NCBI RefSeq assembly: GCF_901538355.1
Contig: NZ_LR593887.1
Location: 1,278,920 to 1,342,919, forward strand
Origin: Tuwongella immobilis
GTDB lineage: Bacteria; Planctomycetota; Planctomycetia; Gemmatales; Gemmataceae
DNA: 64,000 nt
Direction of reading: 5' to 3'
Of the stretch, positions 20,675-30,121 are shown piece after piece; position 1 is the first letter of the stretch, and each line of letters begins with the position of its first letter. The position numbers and the translations under genes are program-made. The notes under the pieces are model-generated. The model saw nothing but the letters and a program-made list of their open reading frames with translations. It was not told where the DNA came from and did not search any database.

Positions 20675-22189
20675 ATGATGGCTCAGGTCACCGTCGAATC
20701 TCTCGTTGCTGCGATTCGGAAAAGCGAATTGATTGAGTCCCGTGATTTGGATCGGGTGTTTCAACGATTCCAAGGGCAAACGAGCCTGGAAAATCCCGAG
20801 CAATTCGTTGCGATGTTAATTGACGAAGCGTTAATCACGAATTTGCAAGGGAAATTGCTGTTAGAAGGGAAGTCTCGCGGATTCTTGGTCAATGGCAAGT
20901 ACAAGCTATTGGAATTGATCGCCGTTGGTGGAATGGGTGCGGTTTATCTCTGCGAGCATGTGTTGATGCGGCGATTGGTGGCGATGAAGGTGCTGCCTCG
21001 GGAGAATAATCCCACCACCGGAGATGTTGAGCGATTTATTCGCGAGGCGCGAGCGGTGGCGTCGCTGGATCACCCGAATATCGTGAAGGCGTTTGATCTC
21101 GATCGAATTGGGACCGCGGGCAATCATTGTCTCATTTTGGAATATGTGGATGGTCCGAATCTCTTGAATATGGTCAAGAAATCGGGGCCACTGAGTGTGG
21201 ATCGGACTGTCAATTATATCATTCAGACTGCCGAAGGACTTCAACACGCACACCAAGCGGGTTGGGTGCATCGGGATATTAAACCGCATAATATCCTGAT
21301 CAATCGGCAGGGGATGATTAAAATTTTAGATATGGGGTTGGCTCGTCTCTTTAACAACGGCGAAGGGCTGACTGAACAGTTTGATTCCCGAAAAATTCTG
21401 GGGACTGCGGATTATATTGCCCCGGAACAAGTGACATCGAGTTCGGATGTTGATATTCGGGCGGATATCTATTCGTTAGGAGCCACGTTTTATTATCTGC
21501 TCACCGGGCGTCCGCCATTCGATGGGGGGACGACGCAGGATAAATTGATGTGGCATCAGGTTCGTGAGCCGGAGCCGGTCTCGAAATATCGCAGCGATGT
21601 TCCGAAAGGGGTTGTGGCGGCGATTCAGAAAATGCTGGCGAAGGATCCGCGGTCTCGGTTTCAGACTCCCTCCGAGGTGGCACAGGCGTTGCTCCCGTGG
21701 GCCAACGCGCGGGTCCCGGCCCCGTTAGAAACAGAATTGCCTCGGTTTTGTCCCTTGGTTCAGACGTTTCTCAATACCGTTGATTCGGGCCGGACCAGTA
21801 GCACCACGACACTTTCTTCGATTCTCAGCCGTTCGGTGATTGATCTGACGGCGGTGGAGACGAAGCCGCGAGCACAATCGCCCGACAACACGGCGGTCGA
21901 TCTGTCGCAACCAACCTGGCGTGGGCGGTCGTTGGATGGGCCAGACGAGGATCGCCAACGGTCGGGCGGCTCACGAGGGGGCAGCGGAAGTGGGAAAAGT
22001 TCGGGGTCGGTGAGTGAGCGCCGCATGCCCTCACACGCAATTTCGGGGGGATTCTTTCAACGGAACCTCTTGAGCATTCTGGTCGTCGGTTTGCTGGGGG
22101 TGGCGTTGACGATTGCGGCGATTTGGTCGTATCAGAATAATCGGCCGCTGGGCCCGCCCCCGAAACCGGCGACGAAACCGGCCAACTAA
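20675..22189 (+). CDS. Membrane-anchored Ser/Thr protein kinase (PknB-like)
   Basis: 504 residues. The first 75 form a helical N-terminal segment common in planctomycete kinases, ending GKYKLLE. The kinase domain has a glycine loop (VGGMGAVY, about 84-91), catalytic lysine K105 (VAMKVLP), HRDIKPHN at 199-206 and the APE motif at 249-251. The magnesium motif is DMG (219-221) rather than DFG, a change seen in many bacterial kinases and compatible with activity. A Ser/Gly-rich linker leads to one membrane span near 470-490 and a short Pro-rich tail; no C-terminal sensor domain is present. Its stop overlaps the convergent stop of the next gene by four bases. Substrates are unknown. Confidence 0.92.
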   Translation: MMAQVTVESLVAAIRKSELIESRDLDRVFQRFQGQTSLENPEQFVAMLIDEALITNLQGKLLLEGKSRGFLVNGKYKLLELIAVGGMGAVYLCEHVLMRRLVAMKVLPRENNPTTGDVERFIREARAVASLDHPNIVKAFDLDRIGTAGNHCLILEYVDGPNLLNMVKKSGPLSVDRTVNYIIQTAEGLQHAHQAGWVHRDIKPHNILINRQGMIKILDMGLARLFNNGEGLTEQFDSRKILGTADYIAPEQVTSSSDVDIRADIYSLGATFYYLLTGRPPFDGGTTQDKLMWHQVREPEPVSKYRSDVPKGVVAAIQKMLAKDPRSRFQTPSEVAQALLPWANARVPAPLETELPRFCPLVQTFLNTVDSGRTSSTTTLSSILSRSVIDLTAVETKPRAQSPDNTAVDLSQPTWRGRSLDGPDEDRQRSGGSRGGSGSGKSSGSVSERRMPSHAISGGFFQRNLLSILVVGLLGVALTIAAIWSYQNNRPLGPPPKPATKPAN

Positions 22190-23130
22190 GATTGCAGGAG
22201 TGTTGCGGCTGCGAGGCCGGATCGGATGGCCCCTTCCAAATTGGGGCCGCCGAATGCGTCGCCTGCCAAGATCAGCCTGGGCGATTCGCAGACGGTCACG
22301 ACTGGGGCGTTGGCCTGGCTCGTGGGAAATGCGTAACGCCAACGCTTCAAACTGGTTGCGGTGATCGGGCTGCCCAGATATGGTGCCGCATCTGCGAGCA
22401 GAGCGGCGATATTATCCGCTTCCGGCACATCATAATTCGCTCGACTCCAGTCGGCTGTCGCTTGAATGGCGACGCTGACCGATTCGGGCGAGATCCCCTT
22501 CTGGTGATGGTCCGCAATCCAGGCGATTGCGGGGCTTACCGATTCCAATTTTCCCGGTGCCGCGATGTTGCTGGGGCCAGCGAGTTCGGCCACCAACACA
22601 AAACAAGGCGAGTATGCGATGGTACGGAATTCGGCTTGCGATTCGGGAAGCGCGATGCCCGATTGATCCAGGAGTTGCAAGGCTTGTGGCAAGGGGAAGG
22701 TGAGGACCACGGAACTCGCCGAAAAAGTTCCTTGCTCGCGGGTGGTGACATTCCATCCATTGGAATTGGCGGTCAATTGGCTGACGGTGATTTGTGTGTG
22801 GACGGTGAGTCCATCTGCCAATCCGAGACTCCATGCGCGAAAGCTACCTTGGGGACGATAATGGTTCGGCCACCATTCGATGAGTTGTCCGTTGGTGATC
22901 CAAGGACGACACCAGGCTTGCATTTCCGGATCGCGGAGCGTGAGTACCTGTGCGCCATGATCGGCAGCACCGGTGCCGATGCTGCGGCTCGCCATGCGTC
23001 CACCGGGATGAAATCCTTTGTCCAACAACCGCACGCGGTACCCCGCTTGGTGCAATTGTCGAGCGGCAACCAATCCGGTGAGGCCGGCACCCAGAATCAA
23101 GATATCCACCGAATCGTGTGAAGCGGTCAT
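22186..23130 (-). CDS. FAD-dependent amine oxidase-like oxidoreductase (renalase-like)
   Basis: 314-residue flavoprotein. The N-terminal Rossmann motif DILILGAGLTGLVAARQL binds the FAD ADP moiety. GFHPGGRMASRSIG follows, the GGRxxT/S-type block of amine-oxidase/renalase-like proteins. The C-terminal LILAGDAFGGPNLEGAIRSGLAAA is the second flavin motif. The start at 23130 (MTASHDSVDIL) places the Rossmann strand close to the N-terminus; upstream in-frame codons are low-complexity. It is separated from the Cys-rich gene upstream by a strong terminator, so it is probably transcribed alone. Function could be oxidation of NAD(P)H isomers as in renalases, or a desaturase-like step; the sequence does not decide. 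Confidence 0.85.
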   Translation of the reverse strand: MTASHDSVDILILGAGLTGLVAARQLHQAGYRVRLLDKGFHPGGRMASRSIGTGAADHGAQVLTLRDPEMQAWCRPWITNGQLIEWWPNHYRPQGSFRAWSLGLADGLTVHTQITVSQLTANSNGWNVTTREQGTFSASSVVLTFPLPQALQLLDQSGIALPESQAEFRTIAYSPCFVLVAELAGPSNIAAPGKLESVSPAIAWIADHHQKGISPESVSVAIQATADWSRANYDVPEADNIAALLADAAPYLGSPITATSLKRWRYAFPTSQANAPVVTVCESPRLILAGDAFGGPNLEGAIRSGLAAATLLQS

Positions 23131-23227
23131 TGCCAGGCATCTCGTGGGAATGCAGAGGGATTCGCATCGCGGAGAATTGTTAGGTGGTGTGGATTCGCCA
23201 TTTCCAACCGATGGCGGAAGTGCCGGA

Positions 23228-23276
23228 TAAAAACAATCCACGCCGATGAAACCCCGAAGGATCTCACCGGCGTGGA
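23228..23276 (-). terminator. Rho-independent terminator for the Cys/Ala/Pro-rich gene
   Basis: Arms at 23064+ are not involved; the paired arms are 23037-offset free positions 23237-23249 and 23264-23276, 13 bp with one G-U wobble on the minus strand. On that strand a TTGTTTTT run follows (complement of 23228-23235). Confidence 0.85.
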
Positions 23277-23329
23277 AGTCTGAGAAGTCATCAGGCCTGG
23301 CTAATCACCGGGGAGTGATGACGGTGTTC

Positions 23330-23977
23330 TCAGAAGGGGTTGATGCTGCCGAGGTTCACCGGCGTGGCCGACGGAATCGTCGTGGCGCTGGTGGTCTTCG
23401 GGGCGGTCATGGGCAGCGGGGCCGGGGCCGGGGCAGCGGGAGCTGCGGGGGCGGCATGAACCGGGGCTGCATGAGCCGGGGCGCAGTTGGTGCAAGGAGC
23501 AGCAACGGCCGGAGCGTAGATCACTTCTTCAGCCTTGGCCTTGGACTTGCGGCCGAAGAGCCGCGAGAACAAACCGGGCTTCTTTTCCGCTTCGACGGTG
23601 GCGCAGGGATCGCAGACGGTTTCGCAGCCGCAAACCGGGGCCGGGGCAGGAGCCGGGGCGCAGGTCGTGCAAGGAGCGGGGGCCGGAGCGGGAGCGCAGG
23701 TCGTGCAGGGAACCGGAGCTGGGGCCGGGGCGCAGGTCGTGCAAGGAGCCGGAGCCGGAGCGGCGCACGGATCGCAAGTTTCTTCTTTCTTCTTCTTGCT
23801 GAAGAGGCGGGCGAAGAGGCCCTTCTTCTTTTCCGGAGCCGCGCAGGGGTCGGTTTCGCAACCACCGCAGGTGGTGCATTCGCTCGAAGCCACGATGACC
23901 GGGGCCGGAGCAACCGGAGCCACATGGGCGTCAGCCGACATGAAGGTCGACGTGAGCAAGAACAAAGTCGCTTTCAC
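23330..23977 (-). CDS. Exported repetitive Cys/Ala/Pro-rich protein with two KKxGLFxRLF modules
   Basis: 215 residues, starting at GTG behind a strong GGGAGGT. After a short signal-like N-terminus (ATLFLLTSTFMSADA) comes low-complexity sequence. Paired cysteines (CTTC, CDPC, CTNC, CGGC) are embedded in AP repeats. Three 12-residue CTTC-plus-AP units are encoded by 36-bp tandem DNA repeats. Two basic amphipathic modules flank the repeats, KKKGLFARLFSKKKK and KKPGLFSRLFGRK. The end is GSINPF. The gene is bounded by its own terminator. No enzyme fold is visible; an envelope or structural metal- or disulfide-linked protein is plausible. Family affiliation is unknown to me. Confidence 0.75.
   Translation of the reverse strand: MKATLFLLTSTFMSADAHVAPVAPAPVIVASSECTTCGGCETDPCAAPEKKKGLFARLFSKKKKEETCDPCAAPAPAPCTTCAPAPAPVPCTTCAPAPAPAPCTTCAPAPAPAPVCGCETVCDPCATVEAEKKPGLFSRLFGRKSKAKAEEVIYAPAVAAPCTNCAPAHAAPVHAAPAAPAAPAPAPLPMTAPKTTSATTIPSATPVNLGSINPF
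23659..23769 (-). repeat. Three 36-bp tandem repeats encoding CTTC-AP units
   Basis: The core CAGGTCGTGC recurs at 23661, 23697 and 23733, exactly 36 bp apart, inside the Cys/Ala/Pro-rich gene. Confidence 0.85.
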
Positions 23978-24450
23978 GGAATCAATACCTCCCTCGGGAA
24001 TGTCAGGCAGGAACCCATATCGGAGTACGGCGGTGCTGAGACGCTTTTCCGGGCCGAGCCTTCCCTAAGACAACCCTCGAGCCTAATCGAACCAGTCGAG
24101 ATCATTCCTCGATTCGGCTGATTCAGCAGGCTACTAACCCAAACTATCGACTCGGGAAGTTCGCTCGCTTGAGGAGCTTCCCCGGAATTGGCACGTTTCC
24201 TGGTTTCTTTGGCTTGCCCAGATTGTGACTGTATCGCCTGGTGAAGGCAGTGGGAATCGAGCGAATTCTCAGCCTGGGTAGGTTGCGAAAGATTGCGAAA
24301 AAGTAGGGGCGATTGGCGATTCGGTGGGCTCTTTTGGGTAATTCTCGCGGCGGCCCCTTGGTATTGCTGCCGGTTTCGCTACATTGTCAAGAATTTTCTT
24401 CTCCGACGACCGGTGGATGCACTCCGACCGCTGGGGGATTGCGCGCGACC
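23978..24450. other. 473-base divergent intergenic region before carB
   Basis: Lies between the GTG of the Cys-rich gene (minus) and the ATG of carB (plus). It must hold both promoters. I see no convincing -35/-10 pair, riboswitch or RNA gene. Bases 24313-24450 are open in the carB frame but give Gly/Leu/Arg-rich peptide unlike any CarB start. Confidence 0.5.
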
Positions 24451-27400
24451 ATGCCGAAACGTACTGATATCAAGAAGATCCTGCTCATCGGCTCCGGGCC
24501 GATCATCATTGGCCAAGCCTGTGAGTTTGACTACTCCGGCACGCAAGCCTGTAAGGCGCTGCGCGAGGAAGGCTACGAAGTCGTCCTGGTCAATTCCAAT
24601 CCGGCAACGATCATGACCGACCCCGATATGGCGGATCGGACCTACATCGAGCCGATTCATTGGCAAGTGATTGCCAAGATCATTGAAAAAGAACGCCCCG
24701 ATGCGCTGCTGCCCACACTGGGTGGCCAAACGGGGCTCAACGCCGGGATGGACCTGTTCAAACATGGTGTCCTGGAAAAGTACGGCGTTGAAATGATTGG
24801 TGCCAACGCCGATGTCATCGACAAAGCCGAAGACCGGGGCCGCTTCAAGCAAGCGATGCTCGAAATCGGGCTGGATGTGCCGCGCTCCGGTGTGGCCCAC
24901 ACCATGACCGAAGCATTGGAAATCCGCGATCGCGTCGGGTTGCCCTGCGTCATCCGCCCCAGCTTCACCATGGGCGGCACCGGCGGCGGCATCGCCTACA
25001 ATAAGGAAGAGTTCAATCAGATCGTCGATCTGGGGTTGGAACTCTCCCCGGTGACGGAAGTTCTCATCGAAGAATCGATCATCGGTTGGAAGGAATACGA
25101 ACTCGAAGTCGTGCGCGATAAGGCCGATAACGTCATTATCGTTTGCTCGATCGAGAATTTGGATCCGATGGGCGTGCATACGGGGGATTCGATTACCGTT
25201 GCCCCGATTCAGACGCTTTCGGACAAAGAATATCAGCGGATGCGGGACGCCGCGAAGAAGATCATTCGGGCCATCGGAGTCGAAACTGGTGGCTCGAACA
25301 TTCAGTTCGCCACCGATCCGAAGACCGGGCGAATGATCGTCATCGAGATGAACCCGCGCGTGTCGCGCTCCTCCGCATTGGCGTCCAAGGCGACGGGGTT
25401 CCCGATTGCCAAGATTGCGGCCAAACTGGCGGTCGGATATACGCTCGATGAATTGAAGAATGACATTACCCGCGATACCCCCGCCAGCTTCGAGCCAACG
25501 CTCGATTATGTCGTGGTCAAAGTCCCGCGCTTCAACTTCGAGAAGTTCCCCGACGCCAACCCGACGTTGACGACTCAGATGAAGTCGGTCGGCGAGACAA
25601 TGGCCATTGGACGAACCTTCAAGGAAGCTCTGCAAAAGGCGCTGCGCGGTCTCGAAACCGGGCGATTCGGGATTGGCTGCGATCGTGGCGATCGTTGGTT
25701 TACGGGCAACGAGCCGACGCGCGACGAAATCATGAGCAAGTTGGCGACGCCCAACTCCGAGCGTATCTGGTATCTGCGCTATGCGATGCTCTCGGGAATG
25801 TCGGTCGAAGAAATTTATGAACGCACGCACATTGATCCCTGGTTCCTCCGGGGCATCCGCGATCTGATCGACACCGAATTGGAACTCCGCGCTTGCCCCA
25901 GTCTAGAAGCCGCCACGCCGGAACTCATCTTCAAAGCCAAGCAAGATGGTTTCCTGGATCGGCAACTTGCGTTCCTGTGGCAAACCACGGAACAAGAAGT
26001 CCGCAAAGCTCGCAAGGCCGTTGGGGTGTTGCCGGTCTACAAGCTGGTGGATACCTGCGCCGCGGAATTCGAAGCCTTTACCCCTTACTACTATTCGACT
26101 TACGAATCGCCCGCCAAACAGATTGCCGCGGATGGCACGGTGACGACGATTCTGGAAGACGAAGTCCGCATCAAATCGGATCGGCCACGCGTCATCATCC
26201 TCGGCGGCGGGCCGAACCGAATCGGGCAGGGGATCGAATTCGATTATTGCTGTGTGCAGGCGGTCATGGCGTTGCGGAACGCCGGTTACGATACCGTGAT
26301 GGTGAACTCCAACCCCGAAACGGTCAGTACCGATTACGACACCAGCGATTATCTCTTCTTCGAGCCTCTGACGGTCGAAGATGTGTTGAATATCTGCGAT
26401 CGGCTGGGCGATTCCAACGGCACAGACGGTTCATCGCAACCGGGCAGTCTGCTGGGGGTGATTGTGCAGTTCGGCGGTCAAACGCCGTTGAATCTGGCCA
26501 AGGCATTGGAAGCGGCCGGGGTCAAGATTATCGGTACCTCGGTCGATTCGATCGATCAAGCGGAAGACCGCAAACGATTCGGCGCGTTGATCGACAAGCT
26601 CAACATCAAGCAGCCCGCCAACGGCATTGCGTTGGATCGTCAGACGGCCATCCATATTGCCCGCAAGATTGGTTTCCCCGTCTTGGTGCGTCCGAGTTAT
26701 GTGCTCGGCGGTCGGGCGATGGAAATTTGCGATGAAGAAGAGTCGCTCGATCGCTATATCGAACGGGCGATGGATGCTTCGGCAGGCAAGCCCATCCTCA
26801 TCGACAAGTTCCTGGAATCGGCCATGGAGGTCGATGTCGATTGCTTGGCCGATGGCACGCGGGCGATCATCGGCGGGGTGATGCAGCACATCGAAGAAGC
26901 CGGGGTCCACTCGGGGGATTCGGCCTGTGTGCTGCCGCCGCATAGTCTTCCGGCGGAAATTGTTACGGCGATTAAGCAGCACACCAAGCAACTGGCGCTG
27001 GAACTGCAAGTCAAGGGATTGATGAACATTCAGTTCGCCGTTACCGGGTTGCGGCCGGGCAGTGGCGAACCACCGGCGGTGTACATTCTCGAGGCCAACC
27101 CCCGCGCCAGCCGCACCGTGCCGTTCGTCTCCAAAGCCAGCGGGGTGCCCTTGGCCCGCTTGGCCGCATTGGTGATGGCCGGCAAAACGCTGGATGAATT
27201 GGGCGTGGTCGGGGAAGTGGTGCCCAAGCATTACTCCGTGAAAGAGTCGGTCTTTCCGTTTAACAAATTCCCGGGCGTGGATACGATTCTCGGCCCGGAA
27301 ATGCGTTCCACCGGCGAAGTCATGGGCATCGACGACACCTTTGCCATGGCGTTCGCTAAGTCGCAAATGGCGGCCAATGCACCACTTCCGATTTCGGGAA

Positions 27401-27804
27401 CCGTGTTCATCTCGGTCGCCAACCGAGACAAGCGCGACGTCGTGCCCATTGCCCGCAAGTTCGCCGAAATGGGCTACCGACTGATTTCGACTCGTGGCAC
27501 GGCACAAGTGCTTCGAGAAGCGAATATTCAGGTGGAAGAAGTGCTGAAGCTGCAAGAAGGTCGTCCGAACCTTATTGATTTCATGAAGAACGGACAAGTG
27601 CAGCTCATCATCAACACGCCCAGCGGTCGCGGCCGTCGGTCGGATGAGAGCCGCATCCGCACCGCTGCCGTGCAGCATCGTGTGACCTGCATCACCACGC
27701 TGTCTGCTGCGGAGGCGGCTGCCGAAGCCTGTCACGCATTGCGAGAAAGCGATTTGACGGTCACACCGTTGCAAGACCGAAGTGCGAGCGACGCGGTGAG
27801 TTGA
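24451..27804 (+). CDS. carB: Carbamoyl-phosphate synthase large subunit
   Basis: 1117-residue cytoplasmic enzyme making carbamoyl phosphate for pyrimidines and arginine. The two homologous ATP-grasp halves are both present. The first starts [20 protein letters not shown] with [13 protein letters not shown] and [16 protein letters not shown]. The second has [17 protein letters not shown] and [14 protein letters not shown]. The C-terminal MGS-like allosteric domain follows ([36 protein letters not shown]). The start at 24451 matches the family; 46 upstream in-frame codons are rejected. The small subunit carA is not adjacent. A hairpin follows at 27828. Confidence 0.97.
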   Translation: MPKRTDIKKILLIGSGPIIIGQACEFDYSGTQACKALREEGYEVVLVNSNPATIMTDPDMADRTYIEPIHWQVIAKIIEKERPDALLPTLGGQTGLNAGMDLFKHGVLEKYGVEMIGANADVIDKAEDRGRFKQAMLEIGLDVPRSGVAHTMTEALEIRDRVGLPCVIRPSFTMGGTGGGIAYNKEEFNQIVDLGLELSPVTEVLIEESIIGWKEYELEVVRDKADNVIIVCSIENLDPMGVHTGDSITVAPIQTLSDKEYQRMRDAAKKIIRAIGVETGGSNIQFATDPKTGRMIVIEMNPRVSRSSALASKATGFPIAKIAAKLAVGYTLDELKNDITRDTPASFEPTLDYVVVKVPRFNFEKFPDANPTLTTQMKSVGETMAIGRTFKEALQKALRGLETGRFGIGCDRGDRWFTGNEPTRDEIMSKLATPNSERIWYLRYAMLSGMSVEEIYERTHIDPWFLRGIRDLIDTELELRACPSLEAATPELIFKAKQDGFLDRQLAFLWQTTEQEVRKARKAVGVLPVYKLVDTCAAEFEAFTPYYYSTYESPAKQIAADGTVTTILEDEVRIKSDRPRVIILGGGPNRIGQGIEFDYCCVQAVMALRNAGYDTVMVNSNPETVSTDYDTSDYLFFEPLTVEDVLNICDRLGDSNGTDGSSQPGSLLGVIVQFGGQTPLNLAKALEAAGVKIIGTSVDSIDQAEDRKRFGALIDKLNIKQPANGIALDRQTAIHIARKIGFPVLVRPSYVLGGRAMEICDEEESLDRYIERAMDASAGKPILIDKFLESAMEVDVDCLADGTRAIIGGVMQHIEEAGVHSGDSACVLPPHSLPAEIVTAIKQHTKQLALELQVKGLMNIQFAVTGLRPGSGEPPAVYILEANPRASRTVPFVSKASGVPLARLAALVMAGKTLDELGVVGEVVPKHYSVKESVFPFNKFPGVDTILGPEMRSTGEVMGIDDTFAMAFAKSQMAANAPLPISGTVFISVANRDKRDVVPIARKFAEMGYRLISTRGTAQVLREANIQVEEVLKLQEGRPNLIDFMKNGQVQLIINTPSGRGRRSDESRIRTAAVQHRVTCITTLSAAEAAAEACHALRESDLTVTPLQDRSASDAVS

Positions 27805-27827
27805 GTCGCTGTGTGTGATCGAACCCC

Positions 27828-27860
27828 GCCCACGATTCGCCCTTGCCGCGGATCGTGGGC
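27828..27860 (+). terminator. Hairpin after carB
   Basis: GCCCACGAT (27828-27836) pairs with ATCGTGGGC (27852-27860), 9 bp perfect with a 15-base loop. Only a weak T stretch (CGTTTCATC) follows. Confidence 0.5.
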
Positions 27861-28065
27861 CGTTTCATCGGCGTAATCGATTCCCACGTTCCCAGACGCG
27901 GGAATCGTCCGGGAAATTCTCCAATGTTTGCTATCGATCGCATCTCGGCAGTCGTACAATAGCAACAAACGGATGACCTGGCGACGTGCAGACGGTACCT
28001 CACGTCATCGATCGCCGCGGAACTCGCGCTGCAATGGATGTGCAGACCACACAGGAGCGTCTCCC

Positions 28066-28728
28066 GTGGCTCTGATCAATGTGGATCTGGAATTGCTCCA
28101 ACGCTGTCTGCAACACAAACCCGGATCATGGAACGATTTTGTCGATCGTTTCCTGGGTGTGATTTATCATGTGATCCACTACACGGCCTATCTCCGAAGT
28201 CACCCACTTCGACCGGAAGATGTCGAAGATATTGCCTCGGAAATTCTGCTGCAAATTGTGGCGAACGATTATGCGGTTCTGCGACAATTTCGTGCGAATT
28301 CCTCGCTTGCAACCTACTTAACTGTCATTGCACGCAGGATTTGCGTTCAGCAATTGTCACGCCGAACCTCGCAGTTGAAATCCGATTCGGCACGCATCCC
28401 CGACCGCGAATCCGACCCCTCGCCCGCCCGTCGCACCGGTCTGGAAGAACTGGAAGAAGTTCAAAAGATGTTGCGAAAGCTCCCGGCCAAAGAGCGGGAG
28501 ATCGTCCGTCTGTTTTATCTGGAAGGGCGATCGTATGAAGAGATTAGCATTGAGCTGAAGGTGCCTGTCAATTCAATCGGACCGGTGCTCAATCGTGCCA
28601 AACAGCGACTCCGAGCGGAATCAGACGGTTCGCCGCCACCGCCACCGAAGTCGCCAACTCCCAAGCCCAGCAACAGTTCCGGCAAGATTCCACGCAAACC
28701 GGATCGCCCCGTGGATGGCAAAAATTGA
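28066..28728 (+). CDS. RNA polymerase sigma-70 family (ECF-like) factor
   Basis: 220 residues. Region 2 is recognisable in PEDVEDIASEILLQIVANDYAVLRQFRANSSLATYLTVIARRIC, and region 4 (HTH) in LPAKEREIVRLFYLEGRSYEEISIELKVPVNSIGPVLNRAKQRLR. The tail is Pro/Ser/Lys-rich and probably disordered. The GTG at 28066 is preferred because AGGAG lies nine bases upstream; the upstream frame is Arg-rich and unlike sigma factors. No anti-sigma gene is adjacent. Its regulon cannot be told from the sequence. Confidence 0.86.
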   Translation: MALINVDLELLQRCLQHKPGSWNDFVDRFLGVIYHVIHYTAYLRSHPLRPEDVEDIASEILLQIVANDYAVLRQFRANSSLATYLTVIARRICVQQLSRRTSQLKSDSARIPDRESDPSPARRTGLEELEEVQKMLRKLPAKEREIVRLFYLEGRSYEEISIELKVPVNSIGPVLNRAKQRLRAESDGSPPPPPKSPTPKPSNSSGKIPRKPDRPVDGKN

Positions 28729-28861
28729 CCGCACGGGTGGTTCGCCGAAATTCGACTTGATCCCAAACTTGGATCATGGGTAATGTTCCGGCTCAGAAGA
28801 GGTTTGGATAGTCTGGATATCATTGAATAGTGATATTCGAGCCATTTTTGGAGTTTCGCTC

Positions 28862-29644
28862 ATGATCCGGTTCCCCCGCGTGGCACAATGGGCCTGTGCG
28901 TCGGCGTTCGTGGCCGGCATGCTGGCGATTGCCCAATTTCCCGCTCAGGCGCAACCCAAAGCCCCATTTAATGAACGGAACGTGGAGCCGGCCCAAAGCG
29001 TCTTCGACAAAGGCGACGTCTGGACTCTGAATTTCCGATTCAAAGACCCCCGCATTATCACGGCGGAAATCCCCGGACGCGGCAAAAAGATCATCTGGTA
29101 CATGTGGTATCAGGTCATCAACAACACCGGCGAACCGCGCTATTTCATTCCCGACTTCGAATTGTTCACGCTCGATCGCAACACCCGGCACACGGATGAA
29201 GTGCTGCCCGCCGTGGAAGAAGTGATTCGCAAGATCGAAGATCCAACGGGACGATTGAATATTCTCAATTCGGTGACGATTAGCAAGGAACCGATCCAGC
29301 CGACCAAGCCGAACGCGGTGCCTCGCCCCGTGACTGGCGTGGCGATTTGGACCGATGTCTATGATCGCGCTGCAGACACCAACCGCTTCAGCATCTTCGT
29401 CACCGGGTTGTCCAACGGCTTTACCGAAGACGACAATAAGGTGATTCGCCGCAAGACGTTGCAGCTCAACTTCCGTCGCTTGACGGATGCCAAGAATCTG
29501 GATTCGGATGCCATCGAATGGGTGGATGATCCCGGTCGGGTGGATGAGAATCCCCGCTGGATTTACCGGGCGACGTCGATGAACTTCCTGAAGCCGATGG
29601 GGGCCGCACCGGCGGCTGAGCCGAAGGCCGATCCCGCTCGCTAA
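28862..29644 (+). CDS. Exported protein of unknown function
   Basis: 260 residues. A clear signal peptide (MIRFPRVAQWACASAFVAGMLAIAQFPAQA by position 1-30, cleavage after AQA) precedes a soluble beta-rich domain: VWTLNFRFKDPRIITAEIPGR, IIWYMWYQVINNTGEPRYFIPDFELFT, VTGVAIWTDVYDRAAD. It ends in an Ala/Pro-rich tail. GGAG lies before the ATG. I do not recognise the family with certainty; proteins with this WYMWYQV-N-TGE pattern seem common in planctomycetes. It stands alone between the sigma factor and rpmA. Confidence 0.75.
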   Translation: MIRFPRVAQWACASAFVAGMLAIAQFPAQAQPKAPFNERNVEPAQSVFDKGDVWTLNFRFKDPRIITAEIPGRGKKIIWYMWYQVINNTGEPRYFIPDFELFTLDRNTRHTDEVLPAVEEVIRKIEDPTGRLNILNSVTISKEPIQPTKPNAVPRPVTGVAIWTDVYDRAADTNRFSIFVTGLSNGFTEDDNKVIRRKTLQLNFRRLTDAKNLDSDAIEWVDDPGRVDENPRWIYRATSMNFLKPMGAAPAAEPKADPAR

Positions 29645-29690
29645 TTGCGAAAACCGATCGATTTCCGTGTGGTTCTGCCAAAGTTCGCCA

Positions 29691-29718
29691 TTGCAGCTTT
29701 GGCAAGATCCCCTACAAT
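29691..29718 (+). promoter_or_regulatory. Possible rpmA promoter
   Basis: TACAAT at 29713-29718 is a good -10 match. TTGCAG at 29691-29696, 16 bases upstream, is a weak -35. An 8-bp inverted repeat, TGCCAAAG (about 29676) and CTTTGGCA, overlaps the -35. Confidence 0.35.
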
Positions 29719-29785
29719 GGCGGAATGAAGGATTGTGATCCAACAACGCTTGGATCGATTGACGCCAGAGTGCAGAGGTTCGGTC

Positions 29786-30055
29786 ATGGCACATAAAAAG
29801 GGTCAGGGTTCTTCACGCAACGGTCGTGACTCGAATCCAAAGCGGCTTGGAGTGAAGGTGTACGGTGGCGGCTTCGTTCGCGCCGGTGGCACCATTCTCA
29901 CCCAACGCGGCACCAAGTTCATTCCCGGCAAGAACGTCAAGCGCGCCAACAATGACACGCTGTTCTCGCTGGTGGATGGCCACGTGGAATTCCAACTCAA
30001 TGGCCGACGCGTTGCCGTCAAGCCGCTGGCTGCTCCGGTTGCCGCGACTGCCTGA
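29786..30055 (+). CDS. rpmA: 50S ribosomal protein L27
   Basis: 89-residue large-subunit protein near the peptidyl transferase centre. The start [20 protein letters not shown], then [27 protein letters not shown], is diagnostic. The N-terminus is of the type starting directly with the functional MAHKK tail, so no Firmicutes-like cleavage extension is present. It is not next to rplU or obgE, so the usual L21-L27 operon is broken here. AGAGG precedes the start, and a strong terminator follows, so it is a single-gene unit. Confidence 0.97.
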   Translation: MAHKKGQGSSRNGRDSNPKRLGVKVYGGGFVRAGGTILTQRGTKFIPGKNVKRANNDTLFSLVDGHVEFQLNGRRVAVKPLAAPVAATA

Positions 30056-30082
30056 GTTTGTTGATTCCGAAAATCGATCAAA

Positions 30083-30115
30083 GGCGGTTCCGATCCAATT
30101 CGGAATCGCCTTTTT
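30083..30115 (+). terminator. Rho-independent terminator after rpmA
   Basis: GGCGGTTCCGA (30083-30093) pairs with TCGGAATCGCC (30100-30110): 11 bp with one wobble, 6-base loop, then TTTTT. Textbook structure. Confidence 0.93.
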
Positions 30116-30121
30116 CGTTGA

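Noticed and set aside
23659-23769. 36-bp repeats as a CRISPR array
   Set aside because: Units are contiguous with no spacers and encode CTTC-AP peptide.
23246-24121. 291-codon plus-strand frame over the Cys-rich gene
   Set aside because: Gly/Arg/Ser low-complexity reading of the repeat DNA; the minus-strand gene has a strong ribosome site, signal-like start and terminator.
24379-25830. 483-codon frame antisense to carB (and a second one at 26431-27774)
   Set aside because: carB is certain on the plus strand; the antisense peptides have shadow composition.
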